Below are positions 9,962-18,875 of a stretch of DNA of 44,549 nt, in pieces. Within the stretch, counting starts at the first letter, position 1, and every line of letters begins with the position of its first letter. A program made the position numbers and the translations under genes. This DNA comes from Phenylobacterium sp. Lineage in GTDB: Bacteria > Pseudomonadota > Alphaproteobacteria > Caulobacterales > Caulobacteraceae. The DNA is taken from the NCBI RefSeq assembly GCF_031181185.1, contig NZ_JAPSKZ010000007.1, positions 1-44,549 of the forward strand, read 5' to 3'. The notes below the pieces were generated by a model that was not told the DNA's origin, made no database searches, and saw only the letters and a list, made by a program, of their open reading frames with translations.

Positions 9962-11062
9962 CTAGTGCAGGGTGCTCGCCAGGCCCGCCGGCGTGCCGGT
10001 CGCCCGGCTCCACGGCAACCGCTCCACCCCGCGCCGCATCGTAGGTCCAGCCCGCTCGCGGATCTGCTCGCGGTTGCGCCAGACCAGCGCCGCGGCCAGT
10101 CCGAGCAATGCCGCGCCCACCACCACGCCGGGCCGCTTGTGGGCCTGGGTGTAGAGCGAGAACGGCCGGCTGCCATAGGCGTCGATCCGCGCCTCGCCGC
10201 CCTCGGACGCCTCGTACAGGCTGTCCCGCGCGGGCTTCGGCGACTCGCGGCGCGAGAGCGGCGGGATCACGGCGCCGAACAACCGGTCGGCCAGGGCCGG
10301 CGCGGCGGCATGGGTCAGCACCATCTGCCGCCCGGCGCCTCCGACGGTCATGGTGCGGACCGGGCGGCGGGCCGCATGCAGGATCGCATCCGCGACCACC
10401 TCGGGCGCATAGACCGGCGGCGGCACCCTGGCGGCCTCGTCCATGTAGTTCCGCGCGTGGTCCGGGAACGGCGTGCCGATGCTGGCGGGCTTGATCAAGG
10501 TCACCTGCACGGGCGCGCCCTGGCGCTGCAGATCGATCCGGAGGGTGTCGGTGAACCCCTTCACCGCGTGCTTCGAGGCGACGTACGGCCCCATCAACGG
10601 CGCGGCCATGTCCGACAGGATGGAGCCGATGTTGATGATCGTCCCGCCGCCCGGCCGCTCCTTGAGATGGTGCGCCGCCTCCAGCGAGCCGTGGACGACG
10701 CCGAAGTAGTTGGTGCGAAACAGCCGCTCGTGGTCCTCCAGGTTGATCTCGAGGCTGTCGCCATAGACGCCCACCCCGGCATCGTTCACCCAGGTGTCGA
10801 AACCTCCGAAGCGGGCGACCGCCTCACGGGTGACGCGGGCCATGTCGTCGGGATCGCCCACGTCGGCCACGACGGCGAGCGCTTGGCCGCCGTCCGCTTC
10901 GATCTCGGCGCAGACCTGGCGCAGCGCCCCCTCGCTGCGGGCGACCAGCACCACGGCGGCCCCGGCCGCGGCGGCCTGGCGGGCGGTCGCGAGCCCGATG
11001 CCCGAGCTCGCGCCGGTGATGACGATGACCTGCTGGTCGAGCGGCTTCTGTCGGACGCGCAT
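9962..11062 (-). CDS. Short-chain dehydrogenase/reductase with C-terminal membrane tail
   Basis: Residues 1-250 are a classical SDR: cofactor motif GASSGIG, NDAG in place of NNAG, catalytic Ser in IINIGSIL and YVASK (Tyr/Lys). It should reduce or oxidise an unknown substrate with NAD(P). The protein is 366 residues, about 110 longer than a simple SDR. The extension holds a linker and one membrane helix (about 315-332) followed by WRNREQIRERAG and a basic end. This tail closely resembles the next gene upstream (11125-11457), in protein and in short DNA stretches. The start at 11062 precedes the first beta-strand by about 10 residues. The 62-base gap to the upstream gene suggests one operon. 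Confidence 0.88.
   Translation of the reverse strand: MRVRQKPLDQQVIVITGASSGIGLATARQAAAAGAAVVLVARSEGALRQVCAEIEADGGQALAVVADVGDPDDMARVTREAVARFGGFDTWVNDAGVGVYGDSLEINLEDHERLFRTNYFGVVHGSLEAAHHLKERPGGGTIINIGSILSDMAAPLMGPYVASKHAVKGFTDTLRIDLQRQGAPVQVTLIKPASIGTPFPDHARNYMDEAARVPPPVYAPEVVADAILHAARRPVRTMTVGGAGRQMVLTHAAAPALADRLFGAVIPPLSRRESPKPARDSLYEASEGGEARIDAYGSRPFSLYTQAHKRPGVVVGAALLGLAAALVWRNREQIRERAGPTMRRGVERLPWSRATGTPAGLASTLH
10012..10082 (-). repeat. Copy A of duplicated membrane-tail module (inside the SDR gene)
   Basis: This stretch encodes the SDR tail after its membrane helix. It shares two exact DNA words with 11166-11290: ACGGCAACCGCTC (10012-10024 and 11166-11178) and CGGTTGCGCCAG (10071-10082 and 11279-11290), in the same order and orientation. 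At protein level the match extends through the membrane helix, WRNR(E/Q)(Q/K)I and RLP. The spacing differs because copy B has extra residues between the words. Confidence 0.7.
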
Positions 11063-11124
11063 GGCGCTTTCTCCGGATGTTGGGGGTTTCGGCCCTCAAC
11101 AGCCCGCTCGCCGCGCCTGTTCCT

Positions 11125-11457
11125 CTAGATGTTTGCGGCCGGGTCGGCGGCGTTCCTGCGGCCCAACGGCAACCGCTCGCGCAGGGCGCCGCCCCTCGCC
11201 GCGGCGCCTTCCAGCATCGGGCGAGCGCGCGCAGCGGCGTCGTCGAGGAGCGGACGGGCCCGCGCGGCGATCTTCTGGCGGTTGCGCCAGGCGAGCGTGC
11301 CCACCACGCCGACGGCGAGCGCGCCGATCAGGAAGGCGGGGTGCTTCGGGACATAACGGACGAGGGGCGCGGCAGCCGTCACCCGCTTCAGGTTCTCGCG
11401 GCTCCAGAGGGGCGCGCGGCCTTCCTCGAAGGTGGTCTGGGGCGTGTCTTGCATCAT
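11125..11457 (-). CDS. Small single-helix membrane protein, paralogue of the SDR tail
   Basis: I do not recognise a named family. The 110-residue protein has a soluble N-terminus of about 37 residues, one membrane helix (about residues 42-57, AFLIGALAVGVVGTLAWRN), then a basic, Ala/Arg-rich helix and RLPLGRR near the end. The helix and following WRNRQKIAARA match the tail of the SDR encoded 62 bases downstream. Two adjacent ATGs are possible (11457 and 11454); AAGGA lies directly before the first, GAGG a few bases further up. Codon use looks like that of its neighbours. It may anchor or partner the SDR; this is inference from the shared module. Confidence 0.65.
   Translation of the reverse strand: MMQDTPQTTFEEGRAPLWSRENLKRVTAAAPLVRYVPKHPAFLIGALAVGVVGTLAWRNRQKIAARARPLLDDAAARARPMLEGAAARGGALRERLPLGRRNAADPAANI
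11166..11290 (-). repeat. Copy B of duplicated membrane-tail module (inside the small membrane-protein gene)
   Basis: This is the partner of 10012-10082. It carries the same two exact words (11166-11178 and 11279-11290) with about 100 bases between them against about 46 in copy A, encoding a longer Ala/Arg-rich segment between the membrane helix and the RLP ending. Confidence 0.7.
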
Positions 11458-11539
11458 TCCTTACCTCGGTTCCGCCCCCAGAACCGACGAGCCAGCGGGG
11501 CCGTTCCCGCCGGGCGCTTCGCCCCGGCTGTCCAATCAC

Positions 11540-11700
11540 AAAAGATTCAACCGGGGTGCGACTCGTAGCCCGCGAACGCGGCCTTGAGTCGGAATCTCAA
11601 ATCAGATTAACGATTCGGTCAGACGGGCCACTTCCTATTAACCAGTCTTAAATTAACTCGCTGGCAAGTTAACGGCGAGGTTCGGGGCGGATTCCAAGAG
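11540..11700 (+). promoter_or_regulatory. ctrA upstream regulatory region: six GANTC sites and five TTAA half-sites
   Basis: The 280-base gap before ctrA is locally AT-rich in a GC-rich window. GANTC, the CcrM methylation target, occurs at 11544, 11560, 11586, 11592, 11612 and 11690. TTAA, the core of the CtrA half-site, occurs at 11607, 11638, 11648, 11653 and 11669; the pair at 11638/11648 is spaced by six bases rather than the consensus seven. In Caulobacter the ctrA P1 promoter is silenced by full GANTC methylation and CtrA feeds back on its own promoters. The sites support the same logic here; start points cannot be read from sequence. Confidence 0.75.
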
Positions 11701-11737
11701 TTCGCTGGGGTTTGCGGGTAGTCGTTAGGAGAGGCGA

Positions 11738-12433
<696 letters not shown>

Positions 12434-12463
12434 GGCGTAAGAGTTCCGAGGAGAGTTACCGAG

Positions 12464-12489
12464 CGCCCGCCCTCACCGGCGGGCGTTTT
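12464..12489 (+). terminator. Rho-independent terminator after ctrA
   Basis: An eight-base stem CGCCCGCC (12464-12471) pairs perfectly with GGCGGGCG (12478-12485) around a six-base loop and is followed by TTTT. It lies 30 bases after the ctrA stop and should separate ctrA from the peptidase gene. Confidence 0.85.
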
Positions 12490-12543
12490 CGTTTGCGTCG
12501 GCGCCGGCTAGCTTCGCGCAAACGTGCGTCGGGAGGGACGTTC

Positions 12544-14931
12544 ATGGGCAGGCTGATCGCGCTCGTGGTGGCGCTTGTGGTGGGCGCTTTGCTGGCCTGG
12601 CATGGGGAGCGCCTCCCCGACCCCAGGCCCGCCGGCGCGCCGGCGACGGACTTCTCCGCCGGCCGGGCCATGGTCGACATCGGCATGATCGCCGCCCGCC
12701 CGCACCCGGTGGGCTCGCCTGAGAACCGCCAGGTCCGGGACTATCTGGTGCGCCGCATGCAGGCCCTGGGCCTAGAGGCGCACGTCCGCCGCATGCCCGC
12801 CTTCAGCAGCCGCGAGCGCGACGGCGAGCTGCGGATTTCGGGCGCCACCGTCGAAAACGTCATCGGCGTCCTGCCCGGTCGCGACCGCAGCCTCCCTGCG
12901 GTGGCCCTGATGGCCCACTACGACAGCGTGCCGCACTCGCCCGGCGCGGCCGACGACGCCACCGGCGTCGCCGCAGCCCTCGAGATCGCCCGGGCGATCA
13001 AGGCCCGCGGGACGCCGGCGCGGGACGTCATGCTGTTGATCACCGACGGCGAGGAGGTGGGCCTGCATGGCGCCCGCGCCTTCTTCGGCCAGGATCCACT
13101 CGCGAAGCGGGTCGGGTTCGTCCTCAACATGGAGGCCCGCGGCAACGGCGGCCGGGTGCAGATGTTCGAGACCGGCCGCGGCAACGGCGAGAGCGTCCGG
13201 CTCTTCCACGCGGTGGCTCCCGCTCCCAGCGCCTCGTCGCTTTCCACCTTCATCTACGAGCAGATGCCGAACGGCACCGACTTCACCGTGCCGAAGGAGG
13301 CCGGCCTCCAGGGGCTGAACTTCGCCTTCGTCGGCCGGCAGTTCGACTACCATTCGCCCACCTCCACGCCGCAGAACCTGGAGCAAGGGTCGGTGCAGGA
13401 GATGGGCGACCAGGTGCTGGCCGCCGCCGCCGCCCTGGCCGCGTCCGAAACCCTGCCGGCCCGCGCGCCCGACCTCGTCTACAGCCAAATCCCTGGCGGC
13501 CTGATGGTCGGCTATCCGCCGCTCGTCGGCTGGGTCCTGCTGGCCCTGGCGGCCGGCCTTGTCGCGCTGGGCGCCTGGCGGGCGCGGCGCGCCGACGAGC
13601 TGCGGTGGATGGACGTGGCCCGCGGCGCCGCGGCCCTGCTGTTCGCCGTCCTGGGCGCCGTCGCCATCCTCGGCCTGGCGCGCAAAGTCACCGGCGCCGG
13701 CTCCGGCTACTTCGAACAGAGCTACCTCCTCGCCCAGGCGAGCCGGTGGGAGGCAGCGGTGCTGCTGCTGGGGCTGGGCTTCCTGATCCTGGCGACGGCG
13801 ACGGCGGCGCGCGGCCGCTGGCTTGTGGCGGCCCTGCCCGCGGCCGCGGGCGTCGTCGCCTACCTCATTGACCGCAGCGACCTCGTCTCGCTGGTCGCCG
13901 GCGCGGTGGCCGGAACCGTCGGCCTCTTCGCCTACTGGGCGCCTGCGGCCCGACCCGGCGTCTGGACGGGCGTGCTGCTGGTCGGCCTCGTGATCGCCCT
14001 CGCGCTGCAGGCGCTCGCGCCCACCATCGCCTACGTCCTCGCCTGGCCGCTGCTGCTGGGCGCGGTGGGCGCGGCGGCGACCGACATGGCGACGCGCCGG
14101 GGCGTGGCCTCGTTCATCCTGCTGACGCTGCTCGCCGCGGTGGCGCTGGGCTTCGCCGGCGGCTATGCCCACACCGCCTACCTCAGCCTCGACGTGATGG
14201 CGCTGCAGGCGCTGCCGCTCCTGATGACCGCCCTCGTGCTCTGGCCGCTGGCCCAGCCGGCCGAGGGCGCGCCGCCCGCCCGGCTGATCGGGCCCGCCCT
14301 GCTGGTGGCTGGCGCGGCGGTGACCCTGTGGGTTCGCTTCGACGAGCCCTGGAGCGCCCGCCACCCGCAGCTCTCCTACGTCCGCTACCACGTCGACCAG
14401 GACGCCGGCCGCGCGTGGCGCATCAGCCAGCCTTCGACCGGCGGCGACTGGGCGCGCGCGGTCCTGCGCGCCGACGGCGGCCAGATCACCGAGCGCGAGC
14501 ACTGGATCGAGCGGGAGCCCTCCGACGCCGCGCCCGCCCGTATGGTCCAGGAGGCGCCGGCCCACGCCACGTTGGCCGCCGGTCTCGACGGCCGCGTCAG
14601 CCTGCGCGTCGTCCCGCCGCCGGGCGCGCGCCTGCTTGCCCTGCAGCTTCGTCCCTCCGCCGCCCTTCGGGTGGAGAGCATCGCCGGTCTGCCCGTCGGC
14701 CGGGCGCTGAACGCCGGCAAGTGGAGCCGCATCTGGTGGGAGGCCGAACCAGCGGGCGTGGAGATCGCCTTGCGCGGCCCGCCCGGCGGGGTGCTGGAGG
14801 TCCGCTACGCCGCGACGCTCGAGCGCTGGCCCGCCGGCGCCGCGCCCCTGCCTCCGCGACCGGCCGAGGTCATGCCCTTGCACCTTTCGGATTCCACGGT
14901 GGTGACGGGGACGCGCCGCTTCACTTGGTGA
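12544..14931 (+). CDS. M28 family zinc aminopeptidase with C-terminal membrane domain
   Basis: This 795-residue protein starts with a signal-anchor helix (about 3-19). The M28 catalytic domain follows (about 35-360) with all expected metal and catalytic residues: His125 and Asp127 (AHYDS), Asp137 (ADDATG), Glu170-Glu171 (DGEEVG), Glu197 (MEARGNGG) and His270 (YHSPTST). The second half has about eight to nine membrane helices (roughly 375-640) and a soluble C-terminal beta-type domain (about 660-795). The catalytic domain is therefore probably periplasmic. I chose ATG 12544 because it begins the signal-anchor directly, after GGGAGGGA. It resembles the M28 proteins with Fxna-like topology. Substrate is unknown. 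Confidence 0.88.
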   Translation: MGRLIALVVALVVGALLAWHGERLPDPRPAGAPATDFSAGRAMVDIGMIAARPHPVGSPENRQVRDYLVRRMQALGLEAHVRRMPAFSSRERDGELRISGATVENVIGVLPGRDRSLPAVALMAHYDSVPHSPGAADDATGVAAALEIARAIKARGTPARDVMLLITDGEEVGLHGARAFFGQDPLAKRVGFVLNMEARGNGGRVQMFETGRGNGESVRLFHAVAPAPSASSLSTFIYEQMPNGTDFTVPKEAGLQGLNFAFVGRQFDYHSPTSTPQNLEQGSVQEMGDQVLAAAAALAASETLPARAPDLVYSQIPGGLMVGYPPLVGWVLLALAAGLVALGAWRARRADELRWMDVARGAAALLFAVLGAVAILGLARKVTGAGSGYFEQSYLLAQASRWEAAVLLLGLGFLILATATAARGRWLVAALPAAAGVVAYLIDRSDLVSLVAGAVAGTVGLFAYWAPAARPGVWTGVLLVGLVIALALQALAPTIAYVLAWPLLLGAVGAAATDMATRRGVASFILLTLLAAVALGFAGGYAHTAYLSLDVMALQALPLLMTALVLWPLAQPAEGAPPARLIGPALLVAGAAVTLWVRFDEPWSARHPQLSYVRYHVDQDAGRAWRISQPSTGGDWARAVLRADGGQITEREHWIEREPSDAAPARMVQEAPAHATLAAGLDGRVSLRVVPPPGARLLALQLRPSAALRVESIAGLPVGRALNAGKWSRIWWEAEPAGVEIALRGPPGGVLEVRYAATLERWPAGAAPLPPRPAEVMPLHLSDSTVVTGTRRFTW

Positions 14932-14956
14932 GCGGAGGCGGCTATCCGAAGCGGCC

Positions 14957-15307
14957 ATGAACGACGTCACGATCTACCACAACCCGACCTGCGGCACGTC
15001 GCGGAACACGCTGGCGCTGCTGCGCGAGAAGGGCGTCGAGCCGAAGGTCGTCGAGTACCTCAAGGAGGGCTGGACCAAGGATCAGCTCAAGGACCTCCTG
15101 AAGCGGATGGACGTCTCGGCGCACGACATCCTGCGGGTCCGCGGCACCAACGCCGACGAACTCGGCCTGACCGATCCGGCCGCTTCGGACGACGCACTGA
15201 TCGCGGCCATGATCATCGAGCCCGTCCTGGTGAATCGCCCTATCGTGGTGACGCCAAAGGGGGCCGCGCTCTGCCGGCCGCCCGAGCTGGTCCTGGGACT
15301 GCTCTGA
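14957..15307 (+). CDS. arsC: ArsC-family arsenate reductase (glutaredoxin-coupled type)
   Basis: This 116-residue protein has the ArsC signature HNPTCGTSRNTL with the nucleophile Cys12, and the later segment NRPIVVTPKGA that supplies the conserved Arg. The length is slightly under the usual 115-140. True ArsC reduces arsenate to arsenite using glutaredoxin. No arsR, acr3 or arsB is nearby, so it may be a housekeeping paralogue of the ArsC/Spx fold rather than part of a resistance operon. It follows the M28 gene by 25 bases. Confidence 0.85.
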   Translation: MNDVTIYHNPTCGTSRNTLALLREKGVEPKVVEYLKEGWTKDQLKDLLKRMDVSAHDILRVRGTNADELGLTDPAASDDALIAAMIIEPVLVNRPIVVTPKGAALCRPPELVLGLL

Positions 15308-15444
15308 ACCTGGAGGCCCATCTCGAAAGGGGTGCGTGACAATTCGGCCGGTGGCGGCGCGCCGCGTTTCCGGCCATGGTGGCGTTGGGGAGCAGCCCTC
15401 CAGGAGGGCCTCCGCGGGGGACGCTGACAGTTTTTGGCTTTGCG

Positions 15445-15473
15445 TAGCCGATGCCTTAACCCTGCATCGGCTA
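15445..15473. promoter_or_regulatory. Perfect 10-bp inverted repeat with TTAACC in its loop, upstream of the M23 gene
   Basis: TAGCCGATGC (15445-15454) is repeated inverted as GCATCGGCTA (15464-15473) around a nine-base centre CTTAACCCT. It ends 13 bases before the M23 start codon and no T-run follows, so it is not a normal terminator. The centre contains TTAACC, the CtrA half-site. It could be a regulator operator or an RNA hairpin at the ribosome binding site; the sequence cannot distinguish them. Confidence 0.6.
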
Positions 15474-15486
15474 GTACGGGGGCGTA

Positions 15487-16809
15487 ATGGCAGAATTCGA
15501 CCCGCGACGGTTCTCGTTCCGGATTGCCCCGCGCGCGCTCGCGGGCGGCGGCGCCTTGATGGCGCTGTTCGTGGCGTGGAAGTTCACCGACACCACGGCC
15601 GCGCCGTCGGCGCCGCCGCTGGCGCCTGAGGCCGTGGCCGCCCTGCAGCACGCCGCCTTCACCCAGGCCGCCGCCCAGCCCGGCTGGAGCCGGGCCGAGA
15701 ACGTGCCCGTCAAGGTGCTGCGCGGCGAGACCCTGGAAGAGGCCGTCCTGCGCGCCGGCGTCGCCCCGGAAGAAGCCCGCCAGGCCGTCGCCGTGCTGGG
15801 CCAGGCCATGGACACGGTCCACATCAAGGCCGGGATGGCCTTTGACGCCGCCATCGCCCGGCCCCGCGCCGAGCGCGGCCCGGCCCGGCTGATCGGGCTG
15901 TCCATGCGCACCGGCCCGGCCACCGCCATCACCCTGTCGCGCAGCTTCGACGGCGCGCTGCGGCTGCGGGCGCTGGAAGAAGAGATCAAGGAAGAAGTCA
16001 CCGTCGCCGACGGCGAGATCCGCGGCTCGCTCTACGAGAGCGCGTCCAAGCTGGGCGCCACGCCCGAGATCGTCAGCCAGGTCGCCAAGCTCTTCGCCCA
16101 CAAGATCGACTTCCGCGAGATGCAGGCGGGCGACGACTTCAAGCTCGTCTTCGATCGCAAGGTCACCGAGAGCGGACGCACTGTCGAGGTCGGCGACCTC
16201 GAATACGCCGAGCTCAAGGGCGTGAAGTTCTACCGCTTCGAGCGGCCTGGCGGCGGCGTCGAGTACTTCGACGAGAACGGCAAGAACATCAAAGGCTTCC
16301 TGCTACGCACGCCGATCGACGGCGCGCGGATGACCTCGCGCTTCGGACTGCGGCGGCATCCGGTGCTGGGCTACGCTCGCGCGCACCAGGGCGTCGACTT
16401 CGGAGCCGGCCACGGCACACCGATCCTGGCGGCCGGCGACGGCGTCGTCGTCCGGGCCAGCCGCTGGGGCGGCTACGGCAACTATGTGCAGATCCGGCAT
16501 TCGGGCGGCTGGGAGACCGGCTACGCCCACGTTTCGCGCTACGCCAAGGGGATTCGCCCCGGCGCGCGCGTCCGCCAGGGGCAGGTGGTGGCCTATGTGG
16601 GTTCCACCGGCCTCTCGACCGGCCCGCACCTGCACTACGAGGTCTGGCAACGCGGCCGGCGCGTCAACCCGGTGGGCGCCAAGGTGCCTCAGGGCACGGT
16701 GCTTGCGGGCGCCGAGCTCGCCCAGTTCCGCGCCCAGAAGGAACGCATCCAGCGCCTGCTGGCGAACGGCGGCCAGGAGCCTTCGCGCCAGCTCGCGTCC
16801 GCCGACTGA
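15487..16809 (+). CDS. M23 (LytM) family peptidoglycan endopeptidase
   Basis: This 440-residue protein has a short cytoplasmic start, one membrane anchor (about 17-31), a middle region (45-270) resembling the opacity-associated/LysM-like region of MepM-type peptidases, and a C-terminal LytM domain (about 275-400). Zinc ligands are complete: His300 and Asp304 (HQGVD) and HLH at 381-383, with a further His348. It should therefore be an active peptidoglycan cross-link cleaving enzyme in the periplasm. The ATG at 15487 has only a weak G-rich ribosome binding site, and a perfect inverted repeat lies just upstream. Nearest neighbours are an ArsC-like gene and a methyltransferase. Confidence 0.9.
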   Translation: MAEFDPRRFSFRIAPRALAGGGALMALFVAWKFTDTTAAPSAPPLAPEAVAALQHAAFTQAAAQPGWSRAENVPVKVLRGETLEEAVLRAGVAPEEARQAVAVLGQAMDTVHIKAGMAFDAAIARPRAERGPARLIGLSMRTGPATAITLSRSFDGALRLRALEEEIKEEVTVADGEIRGSLYESASKLGATPEIVSQVAKLFAHKIDFREMQAGDDFKLVFDRKVTESGRTVEVGDLEYAELKGVKFYRFERPGGGVEYFDENGKNIKGFLLRTPIDGARMTSRFGLRRHPVLGYARAHQGVDFGAGHGTPILAAGDGVVVRASRWGGYGNYVQIRHSGGWETGYAHVSRYAKGIRPGARVRQGQVVAYVGSTGLSTGPHLHYEVWQRGRRVNPVGAKVPQGTVLAGAELAQFRAQKERIQRLLANGGQEPSRQLASAD

Positions 16810-16875
16810 TCCTCGCCAGGAACCACAGCCAAGCTTAAGGCGTTGATTCCCCAAAAGAGATGGGGGAGGACGTCG

Positions 16876-17670
16876 ATGGGCCAGCTCACGGCTGCGGCGC
16901 TCCAGCGCGTCCGCGACACGGTCGCTGCCTGGCAGGATCCGGGCCCGCAAGATCTGAACGAACTGCTCCGGCTGCTCGGATTCTGGCGCCAGCAGATGCT
17001 GGTGAACACCTACCTCGTCCATCACGGCCCCCGCATCATCGGCGGCCCATTCGAGGGCATGGAGTACGTCGCCCGGGCCACCGAGGGCGCGCTGCTGCCC
17101 CGTCTGCTCGGGACCTACGAGGCCGAGCTGCATCCCCATCTCGAGGCCTTCCGGCAGGAAGGCGTCGACTGCATCGTCGATGTGGGATGCGCCGAGGGCT
17201 ACTACGCCGTGGGTCTGGCGCGGTTGATGCCCGAGGTGGTGGTCTATGCCTACGATCTCGACCCGAACGCCCGGGAGGCCTGCGGCGAGCTGGCCCGGCG
17301 CAACGGCGTCGCCGACCGCATCGTGATCCGCGAACTGTTCCGGCCCCAGGATTTCCAGACCTTCGCGAACCAGCGCGTGCTGGTGATCATGGACGTCGAG
17401 GGCGCCGAGACCGAGCTGCTGCGGCCCGACCTGGCGCCGGCGCTGGCCGGCATGCGCCTCGTGGTCGAGACCCACAGCGCCGGCAAGCTGCTGGCGGTGC
17501 GGGAGCGCTTCGAGCCCACGCACCACGTCCAGCGGATCGACATCGAGGGCAAGGTCGCCGACCTGCCGCCCTGGCTGAGAGAGCTGGGCCATCTGGACCA
17601 GCTCCTCGCCGTCTGGGAATGGCGCGGAATCCCCACGCCGTGGCTGGTGATGCGTCCGCGGGGCCGCTAG
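16876..17670 (+). CDS. SAM-dependent methyltransferase-like protein
   Basis: This 264-residue protein has a Rossmann methyltransferase core: motif I VDVGCAEGYYAVGLA (about residue 97), acidic end of strand 2 in YAYDLDPNA, and VIMDVEGAETELL, which recalls FkbM-type proteins. The N-terminal 80 residues are helical and specific to this family. I chose ATG 16876 because GGGGGAGGA lies five bases upstream. That ribosome binding site can pair with TCCCC at 16848-16852, a weak hairpin. The target is unknown. The gene ends tail to tail with the alcohol dehydrogenase, sharing CTAG. Confidence 0.75.
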   Translation: MGQLTAAALQRVRDTVAAWQDPGPQDLNELLRLLGFWRQQMLVNTYLVHHGPRIIGGPFEGMEYVARATEGALLPRLLGTYEAELHPHLEAFRQEGVDCIVDVGCAEGYYAVGLARLMPEVVVYAYDLDPNAREACGELARRNGVADRIVIRELFRPQDFQTFANQRVLVIMDVEGAETELLRPDLAPALAGMRLVVETHSAGKLLAVRERFEPTHHVQRIDIEGKVADLPPWLRELGHLDQLLAVWEWRGIPTPWLVMRPRGR

Positions 17671-18752
17671 GCGTCGAAGACGATGACCGAGCGGGCGATC
17701 GAGCCCGTTTTCATCTCGGCGAACGCCTCGTTCACCTGCTCCAGCTTCAGCCGCTGCGAGATCATCTCGTCCAGCTTCAGCTTGCCGGACATGTACATGT
17801 CCACCAGGCGCGGCATGTCGACCGGGAACCGGTTCGAGCCCATCAGCGAGCCCTGGATGCGCTTCTCGCCCAGGAAGGCCGCGCCCATCAGGCTGATCGA
17901 CTGGCCGACCGGGATCATGCCGATGATGTTGGCGGTGCCGCCGCGCGCCAGCATGTTGAAGGCCTGCTCGGCCGTCTTGACCATGCCCAGGGCTTCGAAG
18001 CTGTGCTCGACGCCGCCTTTGGTCATCTCGATCACCGCCTTCACGGGATCGACTTCCGAGGCGTTGACGAAGTCGGTCGCGCCGAACGCCCGGGCGTAGT
18101 TCTCCTTACCCGCCACAACGTCGATGGCGATGATCCGGCCGGCGCCGGCGATCGCCGCGCCGTTGATCGCCGACAGGCCTACGCCGCCGCAGCCGATGAC
18201 CGCGACCGTGTCGCCGGGCCGCACGTTCGAGGTGTGCATCACCGCGCCGACGCCGGTCATCACCGAGCAGCCGATCAGGGCGGCGCGGTCCAGCGGCATG
18301 TCGGGCCGGATCGCCACGCAGGCGTGCTCGTGGATCAGCATCTGCTCGGCGAAGGACGACAGGTTCAGGTACTGCATCATCGGCCCGTTCGGAGCCGACA
18401 GGCGCGGCTCGTCGTCCTTGCCCCGCTTGGTGTCGGGAGAAACGCACAGGCTCATGTGGCCCGTCAGGCAGTGGTTGCAGTGGCCGCAGAAGGCCGACAG
18501 GCAAGTGATCACGTGGTCGCCCGGCTTCACCGTGCGCACTTCGGAGCCCACCGCCTCCACGACGCCCGCGCTCTCGTGGCCCAAGACGGCGGGCAGCGGG
18601 TGCGGGTACGAGCCCTCAACGAAGTGCAGGTCCGAGTGGCAGACGCCGGCGGCCGCGGTGCGGATCAGCACCTCGTGCGGGCCGGGCTTGCTGATCTGCA
18701 CGTCCTCGATCTGAAGCGGCTTGCCCACTTCGCGCAGCACGGCGGCCTTCAT
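17667..18752 (-). CDS. Zinc-dependent alcohol dehydrogenase (MDR superfamily)
   Basis: The 361-residue protein is a medium-chain alcohol dehydrogenase. Catalytic zinc ligands Cys38 (GVCHSD) and His59-Glu60 (GHESAG) are present, as are the four structural-zinc cysteines Cys89, Cys92, Cys95 and Cys103. The NAD motif is GCGGVG near residue 195. It resembles the class III-like/NDMA- or mycothiol-independent bacterial branch; substrate is not determined. GGGGAGA lies just before the ATG. It is divergent from chrA across 123 bases, which holds a small inverted repeat CGCCG-TTCAG-CGGCG. Confidence 0.9.
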   Translation of the reverse strand: MKAAVLREVGKPLQIEDVQISKPGPHEVLIRTAAAGVCHSDLHFVEGSYPHPLPAVLGHESAGVVEAVGSEVRTVKPGDHVITCLSAFCGHCNHCLTGHMSLCVSPDTKRGKDDEPRLSAPNGPMMQYLNLSSFAEQMLIHEHACVAIRPDMPLDRAALIGCSVMTGVGAVMHTSNVRPGDTVAVIGCGGVGLSAINGAAIAGAGRIIAIDVVAGKENYARAFGATDFVNASEVDPVKAVIEMTKGGVEHSFEALGMVKTAEQAFNMLARGGTANIIGMIPVGQSISLMGAAFLGEKRIQGSLMGSNRFPVDMPRLVDMYMSGKLKLDEMISQRLKLEQVNEAFAEMKTGSIARSVIVFDA

Positions 18753-18875
18753 GGCGTCTCCCCTTTTTCATACAGGCGTTTCAGACAGCCTTATCGCCGT
18801 TCAGCGGCGCTAGGGAAGGGCCTTCTCCGCGAAACGGGTCGACAGGCCGGCTGCGTCCTTCCATCTAGGGGCACG

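Noticed and set aside
12772..14970. 732-codon open frame on the minus strand opposite the M28 gene
   Set aside because: Low-complexity Arg/Gly/Gln product with no recognisable domain; the plus strand has complete M28 zinc ligands.
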